From an uncultured Eubacteriales bacterium (GTDB lineage Bacteria; Bacillota; Clostridia; Christensenellales; Aristaeellaceae): a DNA stretch of 64,000 nt. Positions 33,307-41,055 of this stretch are shown in pieces. The stretch is from contig URUF01000002.1 in assembly GCA_900550955.1 (NCBI GenBank), forward strand, positions 1 to 64,000, written 5' to 3'. The number at the start of each line of letters is the position of its first letter. Position 1 is the stretch's first letter. Both the position numbers and the translations under genes were made by a program. A model generated the notes under the pieces. That model did no database searches. It was not told the DNA's origin and saw only the letters and a program-made list of their open reading frames with translations.

Positions 33307-33771
33307 ATGAAAAGGACTGTTTTTTGGCTGGTTTCCCTTTGGCTTGTGCTGCTGCTTGTGCCTTTTTTCGCTCGCGTTTCGCTCGCCGAATCAAAAATAG
33401 ATGCCATTATCGATGAACTGAATCAAAAACTTTCAGAAGCCTTTGACTATTGCGACATTCGATACAATGATGAAAAAAACAATCTGCTTGTAACTGTTGG
33501 TATTGATGGGCTTGCAAAGGCGGTTTATGAAGCGAAGGAAAACAAAACGGAAGAAGCGCTTGAAACATGGGGGCAGCTGAAAGATGTTTTTGTATCCATG
33601 CAAAGCGTTATCGCCACTGCCTTTGAAATGGATGGGCTGCCCGTGCCGAATGTATATCTGATGCTTGTAAATGATGATAACGCCATCCGAAACGATTATT
33701 CAGGCGGGGGAAGCTATGCCCTGCTGGCGTATGCGAATGATCTCCTTCTCATTGACGAAATGAAGGATTGA
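33307..33771 (+). CDS. Secreted cargo protein of unknown function
   Basis: 154 residues with a hydrophobic signal peptide (MKRTVFWLVSLWLVLLLVPF, cleavage near VSLA). The mature part is acidic and helical (IDAIIDELNQKLSEAFDY) with a Gly-Gly turn near the C-terminus (NDYSGGGSYALLAYAND). No known domain recognised. AAAGGGGTGG precedes the ATG. AT-rich codon use and the shared promoter tie it to the MORN lipoprotein unit as prophage cargo. Confidence 0.62.
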   Translation: MKRTVFWLVSLWLVLLLVPFFARVSLAESKIDAIIDELNQKLSEAFDYCDIRYNDEKNNLLVTVGIDGLAKAVYEAKENKTEEALETWGQLKDVFVSMQSVIATAFEMDGLPVPNVYLMLVNDDNAIRNDYSGGGSYALLAYANDLLLIDEMKD

Positions 33772-33792
33772 GGCAGGAAAGGTGTGTAGCCC

Positions 33793-33924
33793 GTGAATAA
33801 GCTTCACAAAAAGCTTTTTGAAGAACGCGTCAAACAGCAGAACAGAAAATTCCTTGCAAAGGAAATCTTTATCATTGCCGTTGCGATTGCAATTGCCTAT
33901 ATTATCCTGAAATCCTCGCTGTGA
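33793..33924 (+). CDS. 43-residue single-pass membrane peptide
   Basis: Starts at GTG with GGAAAGG upstream, 21 bases after the preceding gene. A basic N-terminal half (NKLHKKLFEERVKQQNRKFL) is followed by one hydrophobic helix (IFIIAVAIAIAYIIL). It could be a small partner or assembly factor for the upstream secreted protein. Size makes the call uncertain. Confidence 0.45.
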   Translation: MNKLHKKLFEERVKQQNRKFLAKEIFIIAVAIAIAYIILKSSL

Positions 33925-33941
33925 TTGCTTCGTGCAACCAC

Positions 33942-34245
33942 GCACAAGGGACGCTGAAAAGCGCCCCTTTTGCGCATTCTATCCATCGCTATTTCACCGC
34001 CGCTCACCCAACCCGCGTTATCCCCTGCATCAGCAGCCGGAAGGTTTCCCGCCCCTTGGGCGCAATCAGCGTTTGCGAGCCGCCCAGGGCGTTTTCTCAT
34101 TAAACTACTCTTTCACCACAAAAGGTCGCCCACATACTGCGCGAAGGGTTGCCGCTTGCCCTTCTTATCCCCGAATACATCCTTGTGGGATAGCAGAAAG
34201 CTCACAACTTCGCGTTCCTTCACGCCAAGCACCTTGGCCGTTTCG
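33942..34245. repeat. Direct repeat copy 2 (~300 bp)
   Basis: Second copy of the 32241-32543 repeat. Its hairpin has a degraded arm (CCCTTTTGC instead of CCCTTGTGC). It continues into a longer antirepressor pseudogene, so this is the likely parent copy. Confidence 0.9.
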
Positions 34246-34696
34246 TGGAAATTCAGGTTCATGCCCCTGTCCACAAGCTCGTCGAAGTCGTCCGCCTTTG
34301 GCTGCATAGTCTGGTTTTCCACCATCAGGCGGCTGTTGAGCGCTTCCAGCTTCATCCGCGCAGCCCGTTCCTCTTTCAGTTCGATAGCAAGCCGGATAAT
34401 GGTATCAGGGTTAAGGAGTGCTTGCCCAATGGTTTGCGGGCCCATGTAGCCCCATGCTTGCGAATGGCGGGGATGACCTCGCGGGTAATCCAAAAATGAT
34501 TGCCCGCTGGCTTTCTGCCTTTTGATATAGGGAAAAAGGCTTCCAAGAGAAAAGAGGCGTGTTCTTTGGTATCGCATTTTACTGGAATATCGTCTGTAAG
34601 AGCATTCTTTTTGGATTGGTCAATTCTCGGAAGGGGCAAAGAGGGCGCATGCGCTGCGACGCCATTTCTGCAAAAGCGCAGAGCGCTCATAAGCAA
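34004..34696 (-). pseudogene. Phage antirepressor (KilAC family), frameshifted
   Basis: Pieces in two frames join into an antirepressor. GNHFWITREVIPAIRKHGA is in one frame. After a one-base loss near 34448-34453, YMGPQTIGQALLNPDTIIRL and the coiled-coil-like LKEERAARMKLEALNSRL follow, then NFHETAKVLGVKEREVVSFL and FGDKKGKRQPFAQYVGD. A second lesion and a TAG break the last ~40 codons (APKGRETFRLLMQG). No intact product is possible. The 5' portion upstream of the KilAC part is degenerate. Confidence 0.75.
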
Positions 34697-34892
34697 ACCG
34701 TGCAGAAATGCGAACGATATCCCTTGGGGAAATGAAAGCTTGCAGCTTTCAAGCCGACGCCAGGCGAATAAGGATGGGGAATAACCATGCCGAACGAAGC
34801 GTTGAGCTTTTGCTGTTGGACAAGTAGGATAGTATCCTTTAAAGCCCCATTTTTATTTAACCAGCGCTGTTAGAAAAAACTAACCAAAAGAA
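34697..34892. other. Right border of the prophage remnant, no gene seen
   Basis: Short open frames only, without ribosome-binding sites or domains. Composition returns toward the chromosomal average by about 35 kb. Confidence 0.45.
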
Positions 34893-34921
34893 TTGAATCG
34901 CTCGAAAAGCCATGCTACAAT
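34893..34921 (+). promoter_or_regulatory. Promoter of the MBL-hydrolase gene
   Basis: -35 TTGAAT, 17-base spacer, -10 TACAAT. The leader is about 100 bases. Confidence 0.65.
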
Positions 34922-35025
34922 AGGAGAGGATGAACAAAACCGCCTAAAAATCAGGACGAATATGCCTGGCGTCCATAAGCGAGCGGATTTACAGGTGCTG
35001 CCAAAGAAAATGAGGGTGAGATGGC

Positions 35026-35895
35026 ATGTCTAAGAAAGCGACTGAATTTCAGAAAAAGGCCATGAGCCGGATGTACCGCGGCAAAGAGATCTTTAAGCCG
35101 CTGAATACAGGCTGGATTGACGAAAACGTGGCATGTGTGCGCGAATATGTGGCGAACGTCTTTTTCTACCGAAAGAACGGCGCCGTCATCATGATCGACG
35201 CGGGCTATAATTACGAACGGTTGCAAGAAAAGATGACATGGCTTGGCATTGATAGCCGCAGCATCCGGCATATCCTCATCACCCATCAGGATACCGATCA
35301 TGTGGGCGCTGTGGAGGCGGATAGCCCCGGCCTGTTCCGGGATGCAACCCTCTATATCGGAGAAACCGAGAACCGTTACCTGACGGGCGAAGCGCGCCGC
35401 CGCGTGATCTATCGCCTGTATAAGCTGCCGCAGGTGACGATCAACAACAAAAAGGTCCTTTTGTCGGATGGCGAGGTCTTTTTCATCGACGGCATCAAGA
35501 TCGAATGCTTCCTTGTGCCCGGTCACACCTGGGGACATATCGTTTACCTGATCGACGGCCGCTATCTCTTCACCGGCGATACCATCTGGTTTGGCGCGGA
35601 CGGCGGTTACAGCTTTCTCTCCACGCTGGCGGAGGACAATAAGCTGGCCGTGCGCTCGCTTGCCGCGCTGGAGGAGAAGCTGCATGCGCGCGGCCTGCAT
35701 CCGTTGATTATCACGGGCCACACCGGCTGGACGGACAGCCTCGACTTTGCCTTTGCCCATAAGGATAGGCTGTGCTCTCCCTTCCGCCGCCGCGCGCCTG
35801 ATCCGGCCGCGCCCTACGACGCCTACGACGAGTCGGACGACACGGAGGAAAAGGCAAAAACAACGCCGCTGCCCCGCGTGGGCCGCAAGCGCTGA
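35026..35895 (+). CDS. Metallo-beta-lactamase-fold hydrolase
   Basis: 289 residues. Metal-site motifs in order: THQDTDHVG (Gln replaces the second His of HxHxDH), PGHTWGH, FTGDTIWFG and ITGHTGW. The first motif as TxQxTDH is seen in some MBL proteins, but it may alter metal loading. No signal peptide; cytosolic. The C-terminal ~30 residues are charged and disordered. The substrate cannot be assigned. GAGGGTGAGATGG precedes the ATG. The next gene follows 62 bases later. Confidence 0.82.
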   Translation: MSKKATEFQKKAMSRMYRGKEIFKPLNTGWIDENVACVREYVANVFFYRKNGAVIMIDAGYNYERLQEKMTWLGIDSRSIRHILITHQDTDHVGAVEADSPGLFRDATLYIGETENRYLTGEARRRVIYRLYKLPQVTINNKKVLLSDGEVFFIDGIKIECFLVPGHTWGHIVYLIDGRYLFTGDTIWFGADGGYSFLSTLAEDNKLAVRSLAALEEKLHARGLHPLIITGHTGWTDSLDFAFAHKDRLCSPFRRRAPDPAAPYDAYDESDDTEEKAKTTPLPRVGRKR

Positions 35896-35957
35896 AAGAA
35901 CATTGCGAGGCCGTGGACGCGCAAAGCTTCCAAACCGTTAACCAGGAGGGGAAAGGC

Positions 35958-36569
35958 ATGCAAAAGGACATAAATTATATTCTTGCAGGGTTTGAAAAGA
36001 CCATAACGGAGCGTTTTCCGCAGCAGGCCGCAGCGCTGGAGCAGGCGCTGCAAGCGCGCCTATCAGCGCTTTACGCAGAGAATGCGGATGCGTCAAGGGA
36101 GAAGAAGCGCCATCTGGAACGGCAGATCCTGCCCGGCATTGCCGCCTATGAAACCTTGCAGGCCGTCATGCCCAAAGAGGAAGCGTACCAGACGGTTCAC
36201 GCCTATGTGGAAGCGCACGCCAGGGAGGCGCGCAAGTCGATTGAAAAGGCAATACGCTTTCCTGGATTGTACCGCTTGGTTCCAGGGGCGTTTTGCCTAT
36301 TCACCCACAGGCTCTTTAACGAGGCGGCAGGCTTTGCCGCCGTGGAGCATCAAACATCGGGCGGCGTGTGGCGCGTGGATATGACCAAGTGCCCCTATCA
36401 CGATACCTGCGTTCGATACGGCTGCCCAGAGCTGTGCCCCTGCTTTTGCGATAGCGACGACATCGCCTACGATCATCTGCACCCGAAGCTGCTCTGGCAT
36501 CGCACAAAGACCCTCGGCCGCGGCGATGATTGCTGCGATTTCTGCCTGCGGCGGCGCGATAAAGCGTGA
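35958..36569 (+). CDS. ATC-hydrolase-domain protein (L-2-amino-thiazoline-4-carboxylate hydrolase-like)
   Basis: 203 residues. The C-terminal half has the cysteine-rich signature of the ATC_hydrolase family: TKCPYHDTCVRYGCPELCP, CFCDSDDIAYDHL, LLWHRTKTLGRG and DDCCDFCLRR. The named enzyme opens a thiazoline ring to give cysteine in Pseudomonas; most Clostridia members are uncharacterised. N-terminal half is helical. ATG at 35958 has AGGAGGGGAAAGG upstream; an ATG 45 bases earlier lacks a site. Probably co-transcribed with the MBL gene. Confidence 0.78.
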   Translation: MQKDINYILAGFEKTITERFPQQAAALEQALQARLSALYAENADASREKKRHLERQILPGIAAYETLQAVMPKEEAYQTVHAYVEAHAREARKSIEKAIRFPGLYRLVPGAFCLFTHRLFNEAAGFAAVEHQTSGGVWRVDMTKCPYHDTCVRYGCPELCPCFCDSDDIAYDHLHPKLLWHRTKTLGRGDDCCDFCLRRRDKA

Positions 36570-36596
36570 GCGCGCAAGATTGTGTAAAGAGATTCT

Positions 36597-37076
36597 TTAG
36601 AAGATGAGGGCCACAAGCCCTCCAACAATCGCTGCGCCCGCAATCCAAATGAGTGTGAGGGCGCCTCTCTTTTTGAAAACCTGCTTCCACGTCTGGACAA
36701 ATGGCAAATCTTCTGTGCCAGGAAGAATCCAGAATTTGCTGTGCCCAACCCACAGCTTATCAATTACAATGCCGTCATACCAGTTCATCACTTCCAGAAA
36801 CAGCAACGCCTGCCAATAAGCAGTCCCAAAATCGCCTGCCCTGTTCCACTGGCCAATTATCAGCAGAAGCGCCGCCAGCATCACAACATAAAACAGCGCC
36901 ATGAATCGCTTCCGCTTTCCACAGAGCGTTTCACGGTCTATAAGCCCAATTTCAAGCGCCCGCTCCTGCACTGGCTTGGGATAGAAGAACAACCCATTGA
37001 CCGCTCCGCCCCTGACGGCAAACGCGACCATGCCCGTAAAAAGCGCCAGGAAAAGAACCAACTGTATCGCTATCAT
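36597..37076 (-). CDS. Four-helix membrane protein of unknown function
   Basis: 159 residues with about four hydrophobic segments (residues 1-22, 58-78, 90-105, 140-159). Between the last two is a polar stretch with VMNWYDGIVIDKLWVGH, conserved-looking in small Firmicutes membrane proteins, but I cannot name the family. AAGGAGAAG precedes the ATG. It lies 24 bases downstream of the alpha/beta hydrolase gene and is probably in one transcript with it. Confidence 0.68.
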   Translation of the reverse strand: MIAIQLVLFLALFTGMVAFAVRGGAVNGLFFYPKPVQERALEIGLIDRETLCGKRKRFMALFYVVMLAALLLIIGQWNRAGDFGTAYWQALLFLEVMNWYDGIVIDKLWVGHSKFWILPGTEDLPFVQTWKQVFKKRGALTLIWIAGAAIVGGLVALIF

Positions 37077-37100
37077 AAATGTTTTCTTCTCCTTTTCACA

Positions 37101-37853
37101 TCAATCAAAGAAGGCCTCAAGCCGCCTGGCGAAGGCTTCGGGCTGAAGCAGCGCAAGCTCCGCATGGTCAAGCCCCGGTATCTCTACAAATCTCGTGTTG
37201 GGAAAGCGCTTCTTTACATAGTCAATATCCCATGCGCGGACTTTTTGCTCCAAAGCGCCATACCAATACTGTATTTGCGTTTCAGGCTCACGAACCGGGG
37301 CCGGCATGGAATAGTTGTTGCACGACTCGAATACCCGCCATATCGTCCTTGCGGTCATGTGCCTAAGCACCTGCTGCATGGAATCCAGCCCGTCTTTCCC
37401 ATACGTTTCTACGGGATAGGCCGCCTCCAGCAGCCTCCGGCTGTGCTTTCCAAGCTCTACCATGACAAAATCCCGCAGGGCAATCAGGCGGGTTACAAGC
37501 CACGGAAGCTGATACGGCGTGATGCCCGCATCGATCACCGCTTTGTTAAAGCAAATGTTTCCATTGGCCAGCAGACGGATTGCAACGCTGCCGCCCATGG
37601 ATAGCCCGTACAAGCCATGCGCACAGGCATGGCCTTGTTTTGTAAGATACCGCTCCAATTCCTCCGCGACCCGTTCAACGCTTGTGTATTCCTCCGCTGT
37701 GTTCAAATCATGGCCCGGCATAGCTGGAATGATAACATGATACCGTTGCGCAAGCAGGCGTATGCTTGCCTCATAAAAATCCCACGATGTGCAGGAGGCG
37801 TGCAGGAACAGCAGCGCCTGTTCGTGTTCCTTCCCAAGCTCATAGATGTTCAT
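37101..37853 (-). CDS. Alpha/beta-hydrolase
   Basis: 250 residues. LFLHASCTSWDFYE replaces the usual HG oxyanion motif by HAS; the nucleophile elbow is YGLSMGGSVA; the late His is in GLDHAELALL. An intact acid residue is likely in the DAGITPY or WDID region. Cytosolic, with no signal peptide. Similar proteins are generic esterases or peptidases; the substrate is unknown. The ribosome-binding site is weak (AACGGA). A perfect promoter lies about 120 bases upstream, with a leader hairpin in between. Confidence 0.75.
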   Translation of the reverse strand: MNIYELGKEHEQALLFLHASCTSWDFYEASIRLLAQRYHVIIPAMPGHDLNTAEEYTSVERVAEELERYLTKQGHACAHGLYGLSMGGSVAIRLLANGNICFNKAVIDAGITPYQLPWLVTRLIALRDFVMVELGKHSRRLLEAAYPVETYGKDGLDSMQQVLRHMTARTIWRVFESCNNYSMPAPVREPETQIQYWYGALEQKVRAWDIDYVKKRFPNTRFVEIPGLDHAELALLQPEAFARRLEAFFD

Positions 37854-37907
37854 TCCGTTTCATGCCCCGCAAAAGAGTTAATTATAGTTAACTATTTCTT
37901 CAAAGAA

Positions 37908-37926
37908 AAGCACCTTGAGGGTGCTT
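37908..37926 (-). terminator. Leader hairpin (possible attenuator)
   Basis: AAGCACC/GGTGCTT seven-base stem with a five-base loop, followed on the minus strand by TTCTTT, located between the promoter and the alpha/beta-hydrolase start. An AGTTAA/TTAACT inverted repeat follows it at 37876-37893. Confidence 0.45.
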
Positions 37927-37973
37927 GCTCAAAACAGCCGGTTGCGGCCGCCTGGTTCCAAAAAACCGCCTTT

Positions 37974-38002
37974 ATTATAAGCGCGTCATTTCCTCGTGTC
38001 AA
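37974..38002 (-). promoter_or_regulatory. Promoter of the alpha/beta-hydrolase unit
   Basis: Minus strand: consensus -35 TTGACA, 17-base spacer, consensus -10 TATAAT. One of the strongest promoters in the window. Confidence 0.8.
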
Positions 38003-38095
38003 GGCGTCCCATTTTTGGGGGAGTGGACAGGCATACTTCGCGGGCCGTTTGCATGTGCATGACTAGGCTATCAAACATGAGATTGGTATCAAGGC

Positions 38096-39874
38096 TCATA
38101 TAACGGCATGATGCATACTTTTCAAAATATCATCCACAATCTGCTCCACCGTTAAATGACATCTTTTATATTGCTCATCCGCCGCCACATGATTCACAAA
38201 CGCCTTTTCCGCTCCGAAATTCAGCACCTTCATCCCGGATGGGCCATAGTATCGCGCGATTTTCTCCCCGAAGCCGCCGTCGATCACGCCGTCCTCAAGC
38301 GTCACAATCAGCTGATGCGTGCGCCTTACCCCTTCCAGCACATCGACGTCAAAGCCGGTGATATAGCGGGGATTGATGAGCGTTGCTTGCATCCCCGTTT
38401 TTTCCCGCAATCGCGCTCTCACCCGCTCGCCCAGCGCGAAGCATTTGCCCAGGGCAAGAATCGCCACGCGGCTTCCGGCCTCGACAACCTCATACCTTGC
38501 GGGCAGGCTGTATGCCGGCAAAAGCGCCGCGCCACGCGATATGGCGGCAACGCCGGGCACGCGGATAACGACCGGCGCTTCCATCTGCTCAAGGCCCCAG
38601 GCCAGCATGGCGAGGTATTCTTCCCTGCACGTAGGGGCCAGGCAGACGAGGTTGGGAAGATTCGCCGTGAGCGGGATATCGAAGATGCCCATATGCGTCT
38701 GGCTGCCCTCGGCGATTCCCGCGAAGAACACAAGAATGACCGCCGGGCATTGATTGAGCGCCAGCTCCTGCAAAAGCTGGTCGCATGCGCGCGGCAGGAA
38801 GGAGCTGCTGACGCCGAATACGGGCTTGCCCCCGTTTTTGGCGATGCCCGCTGCCATGGCGACGGCCTGCGCCTCCGCGATGCCAACGTCCACAAACTGA
38901 TTGGGAAACCGCTTCCGCAGCGCCTTGTCAAAGCCGAATATCTTGGGCGTTCCCGCAGTCACGGCAACCACGCTGCGGTCGTTTTGCATGGCGCGCGCCA
39001 TGAAATCGCAGGTCAGCGATTCGTAGGTTTCCGTGGGCGCGGACGTCCAAAGCGGCTTTCCCGTGTCGATGTCAAACGGCCCCATGTAGTGCCATGCCTC
39101 CCTGTCCGCCTCTGCGGGGGCATACCCCTTTCCCTTGACGGTGCAGAGATGGACGACCACGGGATGGTTCACGTCCCTGACCTGGGAGAAAGCGTTCAGC
39201 ACGGCGCTTATGTCGTTTCCCTCCTGGACGAAGCAATAGTCAAAGCCCAGCGCCCGGAAGAAGTTGCATTCCGCCTGGCCGCCCTTTTCCCGAAGCAGCC
39301 GGAGATTGTCGTAAAGGCCGCCGTGGTTTTCGGCGATGCTCATGTCGTTGTCGTTGACGACGATGATGAGGTTGCTGCCCAGCACGGCCGCGGTATTCAG
39401 CCCCTCAAACGCCTCGCCGCCGCTGAGCGCGCCGTCGCCCACGACGGCGATAACATTGTTCGTTTCGCCCCGTACATCCCGCGCCTTGGCAAGCCCGGTG
39501 GCCAGGCTGATGGCCGTGGACGTGTGGCCTATGGAAAAGAGGTCGTGCTCGCTTTCCGCCGGGTTGGTAAAGCCACTGACGGAGGCGTACCGCTCGGGGT
39601 TTTGGTACGCCGCCCTGCGGCCCGTGAGCAGCTTGTGCGTGTAGCATTGGTGGGACACGTCAAAGATGATTTGATCTTTGGGCGAATCAAAGAGAAAATG
39701 CAGCGCGACCGTCGCCTCCACCATCGCCAGGTTGGAGCCCACATGCCCGCCGGTTTCGCTCAGCCGCCGGATGAGCTGCTCGCGAATTTCATCGCACAGC
39801 TGCTTGAGCTGCGGCCTCGAGAGCCCCTTTAAGTCCTTTGGCGAATCAATGATATCCAAAATGCTTTTCATCAT
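38096..39874 (-). CDS. DXS-like ThDP-dependent transketolase-family enzyme
   Basis: 592 residues (true DXS is about 620). Thiamine-diphosphate features are intact: TGGHVGSNLAM, DVSHQCYTHKLLTG, VGDGALSGGEAFEGLN and VNDNDMSI. The C-terminal half has VDVGIAEAQAVAMAAG, where DXS usually has GIAEQHAV. FFAGIAEGSQTHMG replaces DRAG.VG.DG.TH, and IRVPGVA replaces IRYPRG. Loss of these acceptor-side residues suggests a paralogue with altered substrate rather than the housekeeping DXS. GGAGAG precedes the ATG pair. Last gene of the MerR-linked operon, 26 bases after the transglutaminase gene. Confidence 0.8.
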   Translation of the reverse strand: MMKSILDIIDSPKDLKGLSRPQLKQLCDEIREQLIRRLSETGGHVGSNLAMVEATVALHFLFDSPKDQIIFDVSHQCYTHKLLTGRRAAYQNPERYASVSGFTNPAESEHDLFSIGHTSTAISLATGLAKARDVRGETNNVIAVVGDGALSGGEAFEGLNTAAVLGSNLIIVVNDNDMSIAENHGGLYDNLRLLREKGGQAECNFFRALGFDYCFVQEGNDISAVLNAFSQVRDVNHPVVVHLCTVKGKGYAPAEADREAWHYMGPFDIDTGKPLWTSAPTETYESLTCDFMARAMQNDRSVVAVTAGTPKIFGFDKALRKRFPNQFVDVGIAEAQAVAMAAGIAKNGGKPVFGVSSSFLPRACDQLLQELALNQCPAVILVFFAGIAEGSQTHMGIFDIPLTANLPNLVCLAPTCREEYLAMLAWGLEQMEAPVVIRVPGVAAISRGAALLPAYSLPARYEVVEAGSRVAILALGKCFALGERVRARLREKTGMQATLINPRYITGFDVDVLEGVRRTHQLIVTLEDGVIDGGFGEKIARYYGPSGMKVLNFGAEKAFVNHVAADEQYKRCHLTVEQIVDDILKSMHHAVI

Positions 39875-39900
39875 GCGCTTTCTCTCCGCTTCCTTGGCGG

Positions 39901-41031
39901 TCACCGATAGGCGTAGGCCGTTCCCGTCGCTTCCGGGTAGGCGCTCTCATCCCAGTGATGAATCCCGCTGCTGCGAAAGGCTTCGCTGGTTTTGTTGAAA
40001 TACTGATGGTTGGGGCTTCCGCCGATGGGATCGTCCCACGCGGCGTCCACGCAGTACCATTCCCCGTCCAGCCGGATCATGTTCCAGGCATGCTCCGCGC
40101 CGCTGCTTCGAGGCAGGCCATAGACGGTGATGCACTCGATGTCCAGCATATCCATGAGCAGCTGAAAGGTGGAGGCATAGCCCCAGCAGTTGCCCGAGCG
40201 GTTCATCAGCACGCCGTAGGGCGTATCGCTGTCGGCGCCTCCGTCAACGCCGGGGTTTCGGCTGAAAGCGCTCATGTCAAAGCTGCTCCAGTGCGTGAGC
40301 CAGTCGTGGATGGCTAGCTCCTTTTCGTAAGCGCTCATGGCGTCCGTGATCTCCTGCGCGACGACCTCTTTCGCGGCGCTTAAAATTTGCAGGTTCCTTT
40401 CAGACAGCGCGGAAGCGTCCCCGGTGCGCCACGCCTGAAGGATGGCGTCGGCATTGAAGGCTTCCTCCGCCTGCGCATCGGCGGGCGGCTCGGCCTCGGG
40501 GGACGGTTCGGCGGAAACGTCGGGAACCGGGCTGCTCTGCGCGCCCTCTCCAAAGCCGTTCAGAAGAGCTGCTTCCGCAGCGTCGGCATCGGGGCAGATG
40601 AGCAGAGCAACATACCTGCCGCTGGCGATTGCCCTTGCGCTCCTCGCCGTCGCCGCCTGCATGGGAGCATAGCCGTCAAAAAGCCTCGCCCGCCTTTGGG
40701 CGTACTCCATGAGCGCCTTTTGCGCCGCAGGGGCATCCCGTTCCTCCGCAAGCGCCAGCAGCACGATCTCGCTGGCTTCCACGCCGTCCGCATAGGCGAC
40801 GAGGCCGTCTAAGACCTTTAATGGGTCGATGCCGTAATCGCCGGTGAGGAACGCGGCAAAATCCGCATCCTGCGACGTTACCTGCATCATCGCCGGAAGG
40901 TCTATCTGGCTTTGCATGACAGACGCCATGATTGGTTCCAGCGAAAGATCTGCCGACGCCTGCCGCCCTTCGCAGCCGCAGAGGGCGAGAGAGAAACACG
41001 CGATGAGCAGGAAACACAGCTTCTTTTTCAT
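39901..41031 (-). CDS. Transglutaminase-like lipoprotein with DUF4358-like N-terminus
   Basis: 376 residues. Lipobox LALCGC gives a membrane-anchored exported protein. The N-terminal ~150 residues resemble DUF4358 (DADFAAFLTGDYGIDPLKVLDG, RARLFDGYAP). After an acidic Pro/Ala linker comes a transglutaminase-like cysteine-protease fold with Cys in NRSGNCWGYASTFQ, His in GAEHAWNMI and Asp in VDAAWDDPI, a full triad. Likely acts on peptides or amides at the cell surface. AAAGGAG precedes the ATG. Confidence 0.82.
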   Translation of the reverse strand: MKKKLCFLLIACFSLALCGCEGRQASADLSLEPIMASVMQSQIDLPAMMQVTSQDADFAAFLTGDYGIDPLKVLDGLVAYADGVEASEIVLLALAEERDAPAAQKALMEYAQRRARLFDGYAPMQAATARSARAIASGRYVALLICPDADAAEAALLNGFGEGAQSSPVPDVSAEPSPEAEPPADAQAEEAFNADAILQAWRTGDASALSERNLQILSAAKEVVAQEITDAMSAYEKELAIHDWLTHWSSFDMSAFSRNPGVDGGADSDTPYGVLMNRSGNCWGYASTFQLLMDMLDIECITVYGLPRSSGAEHAWNMIRLDGEWYCVDAAWDDPIGGSPNHQYFNKTSEAFRSSGIHHWDESAYPEATGTAYAYR

Positions 41032-41055
41032 GAATGGACGCTCCTTTTTCTCATG

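Noticed and set aside
38156..39832. 558-codon open frame antisense to the DXS-like gene
   Set aside because: Low-complexity Arg/Gly/His-rich translation with no motif; a shadow of a well-supported gene.
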